Counted from the first letter of the stretch, positions 26,113 through 35,038 are shown. The stretch: 64,000 bases of DNA from Nonlabens ulvanivorans (GCF_000732625.1 NZ_JPJI01000026.1:124001-188000); one strand, 5' to 3'. Translations and numbers: made by a program. The notes: generated by a model not told the origin, from the letters alone.

Positions 26113-26409
26113 CTAGTTATTTAAACGTTCTTTTTCCATTAATTCCTGGATCTTGCGCTGTTCCCAATTCTTACCCGTAAATGGATTTGCACTGAATGTG
26201 CCTAGTGCGTGACCTAGTAGACCTATTCCCCATCCACCTAATGGAAATAAAAACCATGCATATTCCCATTCATTTTGATAATAATTGAGTGAAGCGATTC
26301 CTATATTAACTATGATATAGATTAATAAGTGGTTATAAAATGATCTAATCTCTTCAACTCGAGCCTTTGCTCTTGTGTAACGTTCTTGATATGTTTCTTC
26401 TTTTTTCAT
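26113..26409 (-). CDS. 2TM domain protein (first stand-alone copy)
   Basis: 98 residues. First helix RVEEIRSFYNHLLIYIIVNIGIASLNYY, second helix FPLGGWGIGLLGHALGTF, tail ANPFTGKNWEQRKIQELM. It is separated from the kinase gene by one base and from the next paralogue by two, so all five genes 27745-24782 form one transcript. Repeated tandem copies suggest oligomers or graded membrane sensing by the kinase; this is inference. Confidence 0.82.
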   Translation of the reverse strand: MKKEETYQERYTRAKARVEEIRSFYNHLLIYIIVNIGIASLNYYQNEWEYAWFLFPLGGWGIGLLGHALGTFSANPFTGKNWEQRKIQELMEKERLNN

Positions 26410-26410
26410 C

Positions 26411-27745
26411 TTAAAAGTTTTTATCGTTCATTAATTCTTCGATTTTACGGTCTTCCCAGCCTTTACCTAGAAACGCATTGTTTTCATAAGTGCGCAAGTA
26501 TTGAAATACTAACCCTATACTCATACCTATCGCAGGGAATATCACCCATGGAAAGTCTGATGTAAAGTAATTGATAGCGGCTAGAAAAAGTAAAATACCT
26601 ACTGTCTTAACAACATCATCGTAAAACTCTTTAATGCTGGCCACTCGTTCTTTTGCTTTGATTAATTTTATGTCTTCTACTGGTGTCATGTCTTCTATAT
26701 TTGCGGTTAATACATCTTGTGATTTAATTAGAATAGGAATTTGTACTCTGAAAAACTGATCATCTTGTGCGATGCTCATTTTACGTTTAGTCAGTAATTG
26801 ATACCTAGACGCTATGTTTTGTAGTCCTACACCACTACTAGTATTAGCTACTTGCTTTTTCTGTAAATTATTTTCAATAATCAATTGATTATTCTCTTCA
26901 TAAATGCGCAACTTTAACGGTTTACTATCACTTACGACATTGTGCTTTACGGCATTCTCTAGCAGTAACTGTAAGGATAATGGTACTACCTTCATCTCTG
27001 GATTTGAGCTTTTTTGTGGAATATCTATTTCTATACTATCTTCAAATCGGGTTTTAAGTAAACCTACATAAGCCCTAGCAAAACTCAGTTCTTCATCTAC
27101 AGTTACTAGTTCCTTATTACGTTGTTCTAGTACGTACCGATATACTTTAGAAAGCGATGTCGTAAATTTAGTAGCCGCTTTAGGGTTTTCTTCAATTAAA
27201 GAGACGAGCACATTTAAACTGTTAAATAAAAAGTGAGGATCTAACTGATTTTTTAAAGCGTCAAATTGTGCGGTTGCAGATCTTGCAATAACTTTTTGTT
27301 CATTTACTTTTTGAGTTTGAGACAATCTATAGAAGTAAATAGCATGATAGATAAGTGTCATCACTAGGGTAATAAATAACCCAAACAAATACCAATCTAT
27401 AGACTGATTACTCACAAAGCTATCCCAGCTACCTCCATAGATGACCACATAAGTAAAAAAGTTAAGTATGGTTAATAAAACCATAGTAATGATTACTGAT
27501 CCTGCTGCACCAAGAACAATACGTTTTAAAGTATGTTCTTTCCAAGAATACTTTTTGGTCATTAAATCAAACCACCATTGATTTCCCACTGTTAATACGA
27601 TAGAAAACATAAAGTTTATACCAAAACCTTCTATTTCTTTTACGATGGTTAAAAAGCCACCTCTCATGTATGCATTAATTAAATTAATGACAATAGAGAT
27701 AACTATACCTGCGATTATAAATTTTATGAATTTCTTAAATGACAT
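26411..27745 (-). CDS. LytS-type sensor histidine kinase with C-terminal 2TM module
   Basis: 444 residues. Four membrane helices at the N-terminus (about 8-25, 45-60, 75-100, 118-140), then the His_kinase (PF06580-type) phosphoacceptor region QLDPHFLFNSLN with His171, and an ATPase domain with LLENAVKHN and GVGLQN. After the ATPase domain the protein continues into a complete 2TM module (RVASIKEFYDDVVKTVGI ... NNAFLGKGWEDRKIEELM, about 365-440). It is thus a kinase fused to the same domain that is encoded three more times downstream. It should phosphorylate the LytTR regulator encoded last in the operon. Confidence 0.9.
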   Translation of the reverse strand: MSFKKFIKFIIAGIVISIVINLINAYMRGGFLTIVKEIEGFGINFMFSIVLTVGNQWWFDLMTKKYSWKEHTLKRIVLGAAGSVIITMVLLTILNFFTYVVIYGGSWDSFVSNQSIDWYLFGLFITLVMTLIYHAIYFYRLSQTQKVNEQKVIARSATAQFDALKNQLDPHFLFNSLNVLVSLIEENPKAATKFTTSLSKVYRYVLEQRNKELVTVDEELSFARAYVGLLKTRFEDSIEIDIPQKSSNPEMKVVPLSLQLLLENAVKHNVVSDSKPLKLRIYEENNQLIIENNLQKKQVANTSSGVGLQNIASRYQLLTKRKMSIAQDDQFFRVQIPILIKSQDVLTANIEDMTPVEDIKLIKAKERVASIKEFYDDVVKTVGILLFLAAINYFTSDFPWVIFPAIGMSIGLVFQYLRTYENNAFLGKGWEDRKIEELMNDKNF

Positions 27746-27914
27746 ACTTTCTGTTTGTAATTCTAAAAATACTTTATTCGTTTAGAACAGCACAAATATG
27801 AAGCAGTCTTCTCTTTATATAAAGTCATAATAACCCAATTGTAGAAAAACACAACTCAATTGTAAAAAATCACTCTTCGGCTATTATATTTAGCTTTTAT
27901 AATACATTTCTTGC

Positions 27915-28643
27915 ATGCCCATTTTTAATCTTTTCCGTAAAAAGTCACCAGCTCCATCCACAGATCATTGGGACGAAATACTATTAGAACATGTCAACTT
28001 TTATGAAAAACTCGAGCCTCGAGAACGATTGTTTTTTAAACTGCGCATGCAGGCTTTCTTAGATGAGATTGAGATTGAAACTATAGAAACAGAACCTACA
28101 GAGACAGATGCTTTATTAATAGCGGCAAGCGCAATCATTCCTGTTTTTCAATTTCCAGACTGGCATTATAGTAACTTAAAAACAGTTATTCTTTTACCAG
28201 AACATTTTAATGAAGATCTAGAATTTGAAGGTCATGGAAATGGTAGACGCATTTTTGGTATGGTAGGAACTGGTAAATGGAATCATAAAATGATACTTTC
28301 TAAAGAAGCACTTTACCATGGTTTTAAAAATGAAACCGATAAATTAAATACCGCTATACACGAGTTTGTACACCTTATTGATAAAATGGATGGTACTATT
28401 GATGGTATACCTCATGCTTTATTAGAACAATCATACGTCATACCTTGGATTAACTTAATGCATGAAGAAATGGAGCGCATTAATAAAGATAAATCAGATA
28501 TACGTCATTATGGTGGTAGTAGTCAGATAGAGTTTTTTGCGGTTGCAGCAGAGTATTTTTTCTCGAGACCCAAATTAATGAAACGCAAACATCCAGACAT
28601 CTATCAAATGTTGTCAAAATGTTTTACGCCAGATCAGGAATAA
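27915..28643 (+). CDS. MtfA-like zinc metallopeptidase (M90)
   Basis: 242 residues, the usual size for MtfA/M90 proteins. The zinc motif HEFVH is near 149-153 (AIHEFVHLIDKMDG), and a downstream glutamate region (QIEFFAVAAEYFF) supplies the third ligand, as in MtfA. MtfA in Escherichia coli binds the Mlc repressor and cleaves peptides; the role in Bacteroidetes is not known. It is a cytoplasmic protein with no signal. It is separately transcribed from a TATATTTA-like box about 25 bp upstream. Confidence 0.85.
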   Translation: MPIFNLFRKKSPAPSTDHWDEILLEHVNFYEKLEPRERLFFKLRMQAFLDEIEIETIETEPTETDALLIAASAIIPVFQFPDWHYSNLKTVILLPEHFNEDLEFEGHGNGRRIFGMVGTGKWNHKMILSKEALYHGFKNETDKLNTAIHEFVHLIDKMDGTIDGIPHALLEQSYVIPWINLMHEEMERINKDKSDIRHYGGSSQIEFFAVAAEYFFSRPKLMKRKHPDIYQMLSKCFTPDQE

Positions 28644-28703
28644 TTAATAAATACCTAACATTATTAAATCAAGGCGATAGTAACTTGCCACAAAAATAGA
28701 TTC

Positions 28704-29474
28704 ATGCGTTTTATCATCACTTTCTTAGTATTTCTAGTAGCTTTTACTGCACAAGCAGACGATTGGGGAAAAACAGGTCATCGCGCTACTGGAGCGATTG
28801 CAGAGCAATACCTCAATAAAAAAGCTCGTAAAGCGATTGCCCAATTACTAGATGGAGAATCCCTTGCCTTAGTATCTACTTATGCAGACGATATTAAGAG
28901 CGATACGCTATATAGAGCCTATGGACCACAGCATTATGTAAATGTACCATTTGACAAAACGTATGACACACATCCACATAGTGAAAAAGGTGATATTATA
29001 CAGGCCATTGATCACTGCATCGCTACCTTAAAGTCAGATACTGCCACTAAGGAAGAAAAAGCTTTCCAGCTGCGTCTATTAGTTCATTTTATAGGTGATC
29101 TACACCAGCCATTACACACAGGAATAAGTGAAGATAAAGGCGGCAACGATTTTCAAGTACGATGGTATAGAGATGGAACAAATTTGCATCGCGTCTGGGA
29201 TTCTCAAATGATTGAAAGTTATGGGATGTCCTATAGTGAACTAGCGATGAATATGCCACAACTTTCCAAAAAAGAACGCAAAACTATGGCTAGTGGTACC
29301 CATAGAGACTGGTTAGAAGATAGTCGTATAGTAGTAAAAGACATTTATGCAAATACTACTGTAGGGCAAAAACTGGGTTACAGGTATATGTACGATTATT
29401 TTGATGTCCTTAAAGGACAATTGCAGAAAGGTGGAGTACGACTAGCGGCATTACTCAATGAAGTATTAGGATAG
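28704..29474 (+). CDS. S1/P1 nuclease
   Basis: 256 residues with a Sec signal peptide (RFIITFLVFLVAFTAQA). The mature N-terminus begins close to DWGKTGHR, giving the Trp and His zinc ligands used by this family. Further ligands are in HFIGDLHQPLHTG and GGNDFQVRWYRDGTNLHRVWDS. These enzymes bind three zinc ions and degrade single-stranded nucleic acid in the periplasm or outside the cell, here presumably for phosphate or nucleoside scavenging. No truncation seen. Confidence 0.92.
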   Translation: MRFIITFLVFLVAFTAQADDWGKTGHRATGAIAEQYLNKKARKAIAQLLDGESLALVSTYADDIKSDTLYRAYGPQHYVNVPFDKTYDTHPHSEKGDIIQAIDHCIATLKSDTATKEEKAFQLRLLVHFIGDLHQPLHTGISEDKGGNDFQVRWYRDGTNLHRVWDSQMIESYGMSYSELAMNMPQLSKKERKTMASGTHRDWLEDSRIVVKDIYANTTVGQKLGYRYMYDYFDVLKGQLQKGGVRLAALLNEVLG

Positions 29475-29486
29475 GATTTTAGTTTA

Positions 29487-29502
29487 TGCTTTCGCGAAAG
29501 CG
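29487..29502. repeat. Iterated palindrome, copy 8 (intergenic)
   Basis: TGCTTTCGCGAAAGCG: core with the first base changed (T for C). It lies 12 bp after the S1/P1 nuclease stop. Confidence 0.85.
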
Positions 29503-29531
29503 TAATTATTAAAATCTTATATATTTACTAA

Positions 29532-30176
29532 ATGAATCTTACCTACGACAAAACCAGAGTTAACAACTTCACTGATGCCGTATTTGCTATAGCCATGACA
29601 TTGCTTGTATTGGACCTCGCAGTTCCTAGTTATCAAGCGATACAAACCAAAACCTTTGCTTATAATATTTCCCAACTGATTCCTAACTTTATAGGATATA
29701 CAGTTAGTTTTATTGTGATAGCCGTTTATTGGGTTAGTCACATGAATATTTCTAAGCATATTAAACATTATACTGCATCGGTACTATGGATCAATATCGT
29801 GATATTGTTTATGGTAGTATTAATGCCGTTTACAACAGCTTTCTATTGCAAGACATTTTATATAAACGAACCATTTATGGTGTATTCCGGAAATATAATA
29901 GCACTCTGCTTGTTCAAATATTTAATGGTATATAGGATTCAGAAAGATGGCTTATTAAATAATCCTAAAGAAAAAATCACCCTACAATGGGTCAAAACTC
30001 GAGATCTAGCAGAGAGTCTTATATGGATACTAGCGATAATCGTTTCCTTAAAGTTTGTAATCCTTTCTAGATTGTTACCTATCCTATTATTGCCTTTACT
30101 TAAATTTATTGACATAGTTTATAGCCGTAAAAGTACCCGACGTGGTAGACGCAATTCTCGCAAGAGTAAAAAATAA
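29532..30176 (+). CDS. TMEM175 family (DUF1211) channel-like protein
   Basis: 214 residues. The hallmark FTDAVFAIAMTLLVLDL in the first helix is the bacterial TMEM175 signature (equivalent to FSD). About six helices follow, near 10-30, 50-72, 85-105, 112-135, 155-175 and 178-195. Bacterial homologues form tetrameric potassium channels. The C-terminal tail is strongly basic (RKSTRRGRRNSRKSKK). It sits alone between two unrelated genes and ends near a short hairpin. Confidence 0.85.
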   Translation: MNLTYDKTRVNNFTDAVFAIAMTLLVLDLAVPSYQAIQTKTFAYNISQLIPNFIGYTVSFIVIAVYWVSHMNISKHIKHYTASVLWINIVILFMVVLMPFTTAFYCKTFYINEPFMVYSGNIIALCLFKYLMVYRIQKDGLLNNPKEKITLQWVKTRDLAESLIWILAIIVSLKFVILSRLLPILLLPLLKFIDIVYSRKSTRRGRRNSRKSKK

Positions 30177-30228
30177 ACTGTACGATGTAAAAAGCCTGTA
30201 TCAGACGCTTTTTTAGTAAATTAGATTT

Positions 30229-31008
30229 ATGAATAAAATTGAAATTCGTACCGTAGATGTAGTACGATATGTACAACCTTTAAGAGAAGGCGGCTCACTA
30301 CCAGCCATCGTTAAAGCAGATGATGGCTTTCTCTATGTCATAAAATTCAGAGGTGCTGGACAAGGAAAAAAAGCTCTAATTTCTGAATTTATAGGTGGAG
30401 AAATGGCTCGCTCGATAGGTCTTAACGTACCTGAAATCGTGTTCATGAATCTAGACGACTCTTTCAGTAAAACAGAACCAGATGAAGAGATACAAGACCT
30501 ACTTAAATTTAGCGTTGGTTTAAATTTAGGATTACATTTTTTAACTGGCTCTATAACTTACGATCCATTAGTAAGTGAAATAGATGCTCTTACGGCCTCA
30601 AAGGTGGTACTCCTGGATAGTATTATTAGTAATATAGACCGCACTGCAAAAAACACTAATTTATTGCACTGGAATAAAGAATTATGGATCATTGATAATG
30701 GCGCAAGCTTTTACTTTCATCATGACTGGAGCACCTGGGAAAATCATTTAACAAGAACTTTTCCATTAATTAAGGATCATGTTTTATTATCTAAAGCAAC
30801 TAAACTAGAAGAAGCTGCTGCAATTATCAAAAAATCACTGAGTCTAGAGAAAATTACAGATATAATCTCAAGTATTCCCGCAGATTGGTTGACAAGTGAA
30901 ACAGACGAGATGACTGGTCTAGAGATTAAAAATGCCTACACTTTATTTTTAAAGACGCGTTTATCTAAAATTGATGCACTTATTAAAGAAGCTATAGATG
31001 CAAGGTAG
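30229..31008 (+). CDS. HipA-like kinase family protein
   Basis: 259 residues. The fold motifs of HipA_2-type kinases are visible: N-lobe lysine region DGFLYVIKFRG, then EFIGGEMARSIGLNVPEIV, the catalytic loop LDSIISNIDRTAKNTNLL near 125-145, and the metal-binding IDNGASF near 160. HipA itself phosphorylates tRNA synthetases and causes dormancy, but stand-alone HipA_2 proteins are not known toxins. It overlaps the following DUF3037 gene by 11 bp, a pairing that recurs across bacteria, so the pair probably acts together. Confidence 0.82.
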   Translation: MNKIEIRTVDVVRYVQPLREGGSLPAIVKADDGFLYVIKFRGAGQGKKALISEFIGGEMARSIGLNVPEIVFMNLDDSFSKTEPDEEIQDLLKFSVGLNLGLHFLTGSITYDPLVSEIDALTASKVVLLDSIISNIDRTAKNTNLLHWNKELWIIDNGASFYFHHDWSTWENHLTRTFPLIKDHVLLSKATKLEEAAAIIKKSLSLEKITDIISSIPADWLTSETDEMTGLEIKNAYTLFLKTRLSKIDALIKEAIDAR

Positions 31009-31381
31009 ATTTACATTTGAATACGCTGTTATAAGAATAGTTCCTAGAGTTGAAAGAGATGAGTTCTTTAATGTAGGTGTAATTATGTTTTGCAAGCGCA
31101 AAAAATACGTAGGTATTAAATATCACATTGATTTAGATAAATTAAAAGCCTTTGATCCAGATGCCAACATTACAGTTTTTGAAGATTACCTTAAGGCGTG
31201 GAAATTAGTTTGTGATGGAAGTTTATCAGGTGGTAAAATAGGAGCTATGGAACTATCTGATCGTTTCAGATGGCTATCTGCTTGTAGGAGTACGATTATT
31301 CAAAGTTCTAAAACACATCCAGGTCTAACCGATGACCCTGAAAAAACATTAGAGGAATTATTTGAAGACTATGTACTTTAA
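30998..31381 (+). CDS. DUF3037 family protein
   Basis: 127 residues. The N-terminus FEYAVIRIVPRVERDEFFNVGVIMFC is the DUF3037 signature, and the end of the protein is acidic. The domain has no assigned function. It starts inside the last codons of the HipA-like gene (11-bp overlap), which implies coupled translation. Confidence 0.82.
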   Translation: MQGRFTFEYAVIRIVPRVERDEFFNVGVIMFCKRKKYVGIKYHIDLDKLKAFDPDANITVFEDYLKAWKLVCDGSLSGGKIGAMELSDRFRWLSACRSTIIQSSKTHPGLTDDPEKTLEELFEDYVL

Positions 31382-31409
31382 AATCGTCTTATCTTATTCC
31401 TTATAGCGT

Positions 31410-31470
31410 GTTAGAATTGTTTTGCTCAAGAACCAATTTAGGTAGCATCGTATTTAAAAAAGATTCTAAC
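31410..31470 (+). promoter_or_regulatory. Possible structured leader of the SMR transporter gene
   Basis: An 8-bp stem, GTTAGAAT / ATTCTAAC (31410-31417 and 31463-31470), closes a 45-nt loop that holds an additional TGCT/AGCA pairing. It ends 18 bp before the ATG at 31489. I see no match to a known guanidine riboswitch class. Confidence 0.3.
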
Positions 31471-31488
31471 AATATTACATCACACTTT

Positions 31489-31815
31489 ATGAATTGGATT
31501 TTATTAGTCATTGCAGGTTTATTTGAAGTAGCTTTTGCTACCTGTTTAGGAAAGGCAAAAGAAAGTACAGGTATACAGACTACCTACTTGTATATAGGCT
31601 TTATAGTATGTCTATCTATAAGTATGATATTGCTAGTTAAAGTGACTAAAGAACTACCTATAGGTACCGCTTATGCCGTATGGACAGGAATAGGTGCTGT
31701 AGGAACAGTCTTATTAGGTATTATAGTCTTTAAAGAACCTGCTACTTTATGGAGATTATTCTTTATTTCAACATTAATAATATCTATTGTAGGTTTGAAA
31801 GTTGTCTCTAATTAA
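31489..31815 (+). CDS. SMR family exporter, Gdx/SugE-like
   Basis: 108 residues from the ATG at 31489, which gives the standard SMR length and places the essential glutamate at position 13 (AGLFEVAFAT). Four hydrophobic helices follow, with GTAYAVWTGIGAVGTVLLG in helix 3, as in the SugE/Gdx (guanidinium exporter) branch. An upstream GTG would add a non-homologous 27-residue tail and is rejected. SMR proteins form antiparallel dimers exchanging substrate for protons. A structured leader may regulate it. Confidence 0.88.
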   Translation: MNWILLVIAGLFEVAFATCLGKAKESTGIQTTYLYIGFIVCLSISMILLVKVTKELPIGTAYAVWTGIGAVGTVLLGIIVFKEPATLWRLFFISTLIISIVGLKVVSN

Positions 31816-31829
31816 ATGATTTCACGATA

Positions 31830-31872
31830 AAAAAACCTCAACGACAATATGAATTGTCATTGAGGTTTTAAA
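31830..31872. terminator. Bidirectional intrinsic terminator
   Basis: Stem AACCTCAACGACAAT / ATTGTCATTGAGGTT with one mismatch. A-run on the left, T-run on the right, between convergent genes. Confidence 0.8.
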
Positions 31873-31891
31873 ACTGATGATTTCTCAACTT

Positions 31892-32308
31892 TTATTTAAA
31901 GAAATGTATGAACGACTTCTCCAAATTAATATGAGCTGGTTGAGGAAACTCTGCATGCACAATAATAGCGTTCTCATGATGCTGCTCTAGTTCACTCAAT
32001 ACTTTTCTATTTAATAACAAGATGGTAGAATTACCATGATGATCCATTTTATCTAAAATAGTTTTTCCGTTAAACTCACATATCCAATGAGTCTCAGACA
32101 TATTCTCTTCATAGAAAACTTCAATTGTAGGCACTTGATAGTAGTTGTGTTCACCTATATCCTTAAGATCAAAAACTAGACGTAGTAATCCGCTTTCTAA
32201 ATTCACCACATCCTTTTCAAAACCCATCGCAGCAAATGATAGCTTACCACCACTTAAACCTTTAAGTTTTACTTTAATTTCTCCTTGATTGATTTCTACG
32301 TTATTCAT
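31892..32308 (-). CDS. Protein of unknown function
   Basis: 138 residues, cytoplasmic, no signal or membrane segment. Beta-rich pattern (EINQGEIKVKLKGLSGGKLSFAAMGF; YYQVPTIEVFYEE) with His/Gln-rich stretches (DHHGN, EQHHE). I do not recognise a family. A monocistronic gene with an intrinsic terminator downstream. Confidence 0.55.
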   Translation of the reverse strand: MNNVEINQGEIKVKLKGLSGGKLSFAAMGFEKDVVNLESGLLRLVFDLKDIGEHNYYQVPTIEVFYEENMSETHWICEFNGKTILDKMDHHGNSTILLLNRKVLSELEQHHENAIIVHAEFPQPAHINLEKSFIHFFK

Positions 32309-32410
32309 GTTATTAGTTTTTGTTATTCATTCAAAATTAAATAACAGCTACCTTAATTAACATGATATTTGTCATCCTATAAATGAGGTTTTATAGATGA
32401 TCTTTTAGTA

Positions 32411-33553
32411 TTACCTGACAAATAGCTGGACAGTATTCACCGCACTTGCATTAGCCGGTATACCACCATTCCATTGATTAACACTACCTATAGAATAATA
32501 CCAACTACCTGAATTAACAGAACCATCTATGTATGTGTTACCACCTGATAATTCTAATCCACCCCAATTACTGTTAGTCATACTAACGCTTATAGGATTA
32601 TAACCAGAAACAGGTCTAATTCCCGAAGCACTACTTCTAGGATCAAGAGTTTGAGACCAATGATTTGTTAAACCTAAAGTCGGGTAATGTAACCTGAACT
32701 CATAATCTGATCCACTTATAAGCTCATCAAGTTTGCTTAAAATAGAATATTTATTAGTCGTTAAACCAGGTGAAGCAATGTTGAATTCATTGGCTTCCGT
32801 GTTGTTTGCCCAGTAACCACCAGCGGTATTATGATTAAATACCAGTGTCCATCCACCACCATCATTTGTCATATCACAATAGCAATCATAAGCAGGATTA
32901 ACACCAGCACCATCTGGATCTATCGTGTAAACTCCATCTGTAGTAGAACCTGCGTTATAATAAGCTAGACAATTAGGCTGAACTGTGGTTATATTAATGC
33001 TAGTAAGACAGGTATCTCCTCTACCCGTGAAGGTTATTGTAAAATCATCTGTTTGTTGAAGGATAGGTGTTCCTGAACCAGTAAGAGTGATTGTATTAAC
33101 ACCTATATGAGTAAACACACCAGAACTCGTAAAACTATAACCATTTACAGTATTGGTATTGATGGTGTAGGATTCAATTACATTAACAATAACATCAATG
33201 GTTATTGTATTGCTCGCGTTTAAAGGATTACCAGCTACATATGTACCGTTTACAGATGTAGATGAACAGACTAATGCATTTACCGGTGTCTCACTTAAAC
33301 AACCAGACCACGACGTACCCTTATAATATTGAAAACAATCACTATCTAGATTATAGATAAAAAGACCTTCGGCAGGAGTTGTGATGGCATCTCTTTCTGT
33401 TGTGGTCATTCTGGGAAACAATACACCATGAGTGGTCGATTCTATATCTAAAATAGACGACGGTTCTGGTAAAATGGTCCCTATACCTACTTGAGAAGAA
33501 GCCAATAAATGATTTAAAATAAAAAGAACTGTAACGCAATAAAATTTGAGCAT
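32411..33553 (-). CDS. Secreted fibrinogen-like domain protein
   Basis: 380 residues from the ATG at 33553; a TTG further upstream lies inside the predicted promoter. Signal peptide (FYCVTVLFILNHLLASSQ). Residues 20-80 are the common Bacteroidetes N-terminus of cell-surface adhesin-type proteins (QVGIGTILPEPSSILDIES...GVLFPRMTT). A beta-sandwich follows. Residues about 205-380 are a fibrinogen-related domain with CYCDMTNDGGGWTLVFNH. The last residues end VQLFVR without an obvious type IX sorting signal. Likely secreted or surface located. Confidence 0.78.
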   Translation of the reverse strand: MLKFYCVTVLFILNHLLASSQVGIGTILPEPSSILDIESTTHGVLFPRMTTTERDAITTPAEGLFIYNLDSDCFQYYKGTSWSGCLSETPVNALVCSSTSVNGTYVAGNPLNASNTITIDVIVNVIESYTINTNTVNGYSFTSSGVFTHIGVNTITLTGSGTPILQQTDDFTITFTGRGDTCLTSINITTVQPNCLAYYNAGSTTDGVYTIDPDGAGVNPAYDCYCDMTNDGGGWTLVFNHNTAGGYWANNTEANEFNIASPGLTTNKYSILSKLDELISGSDYEFRLHYPTLGLTNHWSQTLDPRSSASGIRPVSGYNPISVSMTNSNWGGLELSGGNTYIDGSVNSGSWYYSIGSVNQWNGGIPANASAVNTVQLFVR

Positions 33554-33589
33554 CTTTTTTAAGATAAAATATGAGCAATATTTAAGACT

Positions 33590-33597
33590 CAAATATA
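33590..33597 (-). promoter_or_regulatory. Predicted -7 element of the fibrinogen-like gene
   Basis: TATATTTG on the minus strand, 36 bp upstream of the chosen ATG. Confidence 0.5.
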
Positions 33598-33777
33598 GTG
33601 TTTACCAAGTAAGTACGTAAAAATTCCCACAAAAATCTCTAGAAATTACAAACATTGTAGAATTCAAAATGATAGTGCTATATCTTTAATAATTAGACCA
33701 CTATATTAAGTTTTGATTATTAATTCAATAGTGAACGACCTTCATTTATCCTTAGCAAAAACCTTTAAGATTTAATT

Positions 33778-34521
33778 CTAGAAACTCAACTGTACCTTAT
33801 CCAACTTAATCTCACTTAACAATTCAAGCTTACCGTCCATAAAAAGTTGATCCATTTGTGATAAATCAGGATCTTGAATAGCTTCTTTATAATTATTATA
33901 ATCTTGGATTGTTACTCCTTTTATGTTCCTGCGGTTAACGCTTTCGCGAAAGCGATATCCACAATCTTCTTCACAATAAGAATATGCCAGATAATCTACA
34001 AAAAAAGTGTCTTTATGAATCCAGTATATGAATTCATCCTCATGATCCTCACCACCACCATTAGGGTCAAAAGTCACCTTAATTTTATAATAAGGTTCAT
34101 TTTTAATAATCTTATCTCCTACTAACTCTTTGTAAACGGCTTTACCGTCTAGACTGTATGGTAATTGCGCAAAATATATAACGCTATTTACACTACTTGC
34201 ATAACCAGCCATGATTGAATCTGCAACCTTCTGAGGTACTCCATTTATGGTACGTTGACTAGATTGATTATCAAGTATATCTACAACCATTATACTATCT
34301 TTTGCACGCGTTCTGGTAAACTTAAACAAGCCATTATCACGTAAGGCTTGATAATTAACACCCCTAAAATCGAATTCCATCGTAGATTGTTCTAATAAAT
34401 GACCACCATGAGCATTTATAGCTTTATCAATAATTTGATTTGCATTTAATGAAGGTGAGTTACTACATGATTGTAGTAAAATTGTGGAAATACAAAGAAA
34501 TGTGAATAGGATTTTTTTCAT
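33778..34521 (-). CDS. DUF6503-like lipoprotein
   Basis: 247 residues, lipoprotein (TILLQSC, Cys near 19). The segment AINAHGGHLLEQSTMEFDFRG is the type of N-terminus seen in LolA/VioE-like beta-barrel periplasmic proteins of Bacteroidetes, annotated DUF6503 in my recollection. The segment ENEPYYKIKVTF followed by GGGEDHEDEFIYWIHKDTF fits the strand pattern. An in-frame palindrome copy encodes RFRES at about residue 190. No known function. Confidence 0.6.
   Translation of the reverse strand: MKKILFTFLCISTILLQSCSNSPSLNANQIIDKAINAHGGHLLEQSTMEFDFRGVNYQALRDNGLFKFTRTRAKDSIMVVDILDNQSSQRTINGVPQKVADSIMAGYASSVNSVIYFAQLPYSLDGKAVYKELVGDKIIKNEPYYKIKVTFDPNGGGEDHEDEFIYWIHKDTFFVDYLAYSYCEEDCGYRFRESVNRRNIKGVTIQDYNNYKEAIQDPDLSQMDQLFMDGKLELLSEIKLDKVQLSF
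33939..33954. repeat. Iterated palindrome, copy 9 (inside the lipoprotein gene)
   Basis: A perfect 16-bp core read as RFRES in the gene's minus-strand frame. Confidence 0.9.
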
Positions 34522-34558
34522 TTCACAAATATATAACGATGACTTAGGACCATTAAAT

Positions 34559-34566
34559 TATATTTG
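34559..34566 (+). promoter_or_regulatory. Predicted -7 element of smpB
   Basis: TATATTTG, 11 bp before the ATG at 34577, so a very short leader is expected. Confidence 0.55.
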
Positions 34567-34576
34567 CCAATGTTAT

Positions 34577-35038
34577 ATGAAATTTAAGAACAACATAGAA
34601 ATTAAAAATCGCAAAGCGCGATTTGAGTTTGAAATACTAGATAAGTATATGGCTGGTATCGTTTTGGGCGGTACTGAAATAAAAGCTATACGTTTAGGTA
34701 AGGCTAGTATAGCCGAGGCGTTTTGTGAATTTACAAACGGCGAACTCTTTATAATTAACATGACAGTACAAGAATATTCTCATGCTACTTATTTTAATCA
34801 TAAGCCTAAACAAGCTCGCAAGCTACTATTGAACCGTAAAGAGCTTAAAAAATTAGAAAAAGATGTCAATTCTAGTGGTAATACGATTATACCACTTAAG
34901 TTATTTATCAATGATAAAGGACTTGCTAAAATGGACATCGCTCTTGCAAAAGGTAAAAAGCTTCACGATAAAAGAGAGACTATCAAAGATCGTGATAATA
35001 AGAAACGCCTGGATCAAATTAAGAAAGCTTATAAATAA
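34577..35038 (+). CDS. smpB: SsrA-binding protein SmpB
   Basis: 153 residues from the ATG at 34577; upstream in-frame codons are antisense to the neighbouring lipoprotein gene and precede the promoter, so they are not coding. The family signature is present: IKNRKARFEFEILDKYMAGIVLGGTEIKAIR, then the segment KASIAEAFCEF and the C-terminal tail of basic residues (KGKKLHDKRETIKDRDNKKRLDQIKKAYK). SmpB carries tmRNA to stalled ribosomes for trans-translation. No sign of truncation. Confidence 0.95.
   Translation: MKFKNNIEIKNRKARFEFEILDKYMAGIVLGGTEIKAIRLGKASIAEAFCEFTNGELFIINMTVQEYSHATYFNHKPKQARKLLLNRKELKKLEKDVNSSGNTIIPLKLFINDKGLAKMDIALAKGKKLHDKRETIKDRDNKKRLDQIKKAYK

Noticed and set aside
30229-31381. 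Classical HipBA toxin-antitoxin system
   Set aside because: The kinase is of the HipA_2 type and its neighbour is DUF3037, not a HipB-type regulator.
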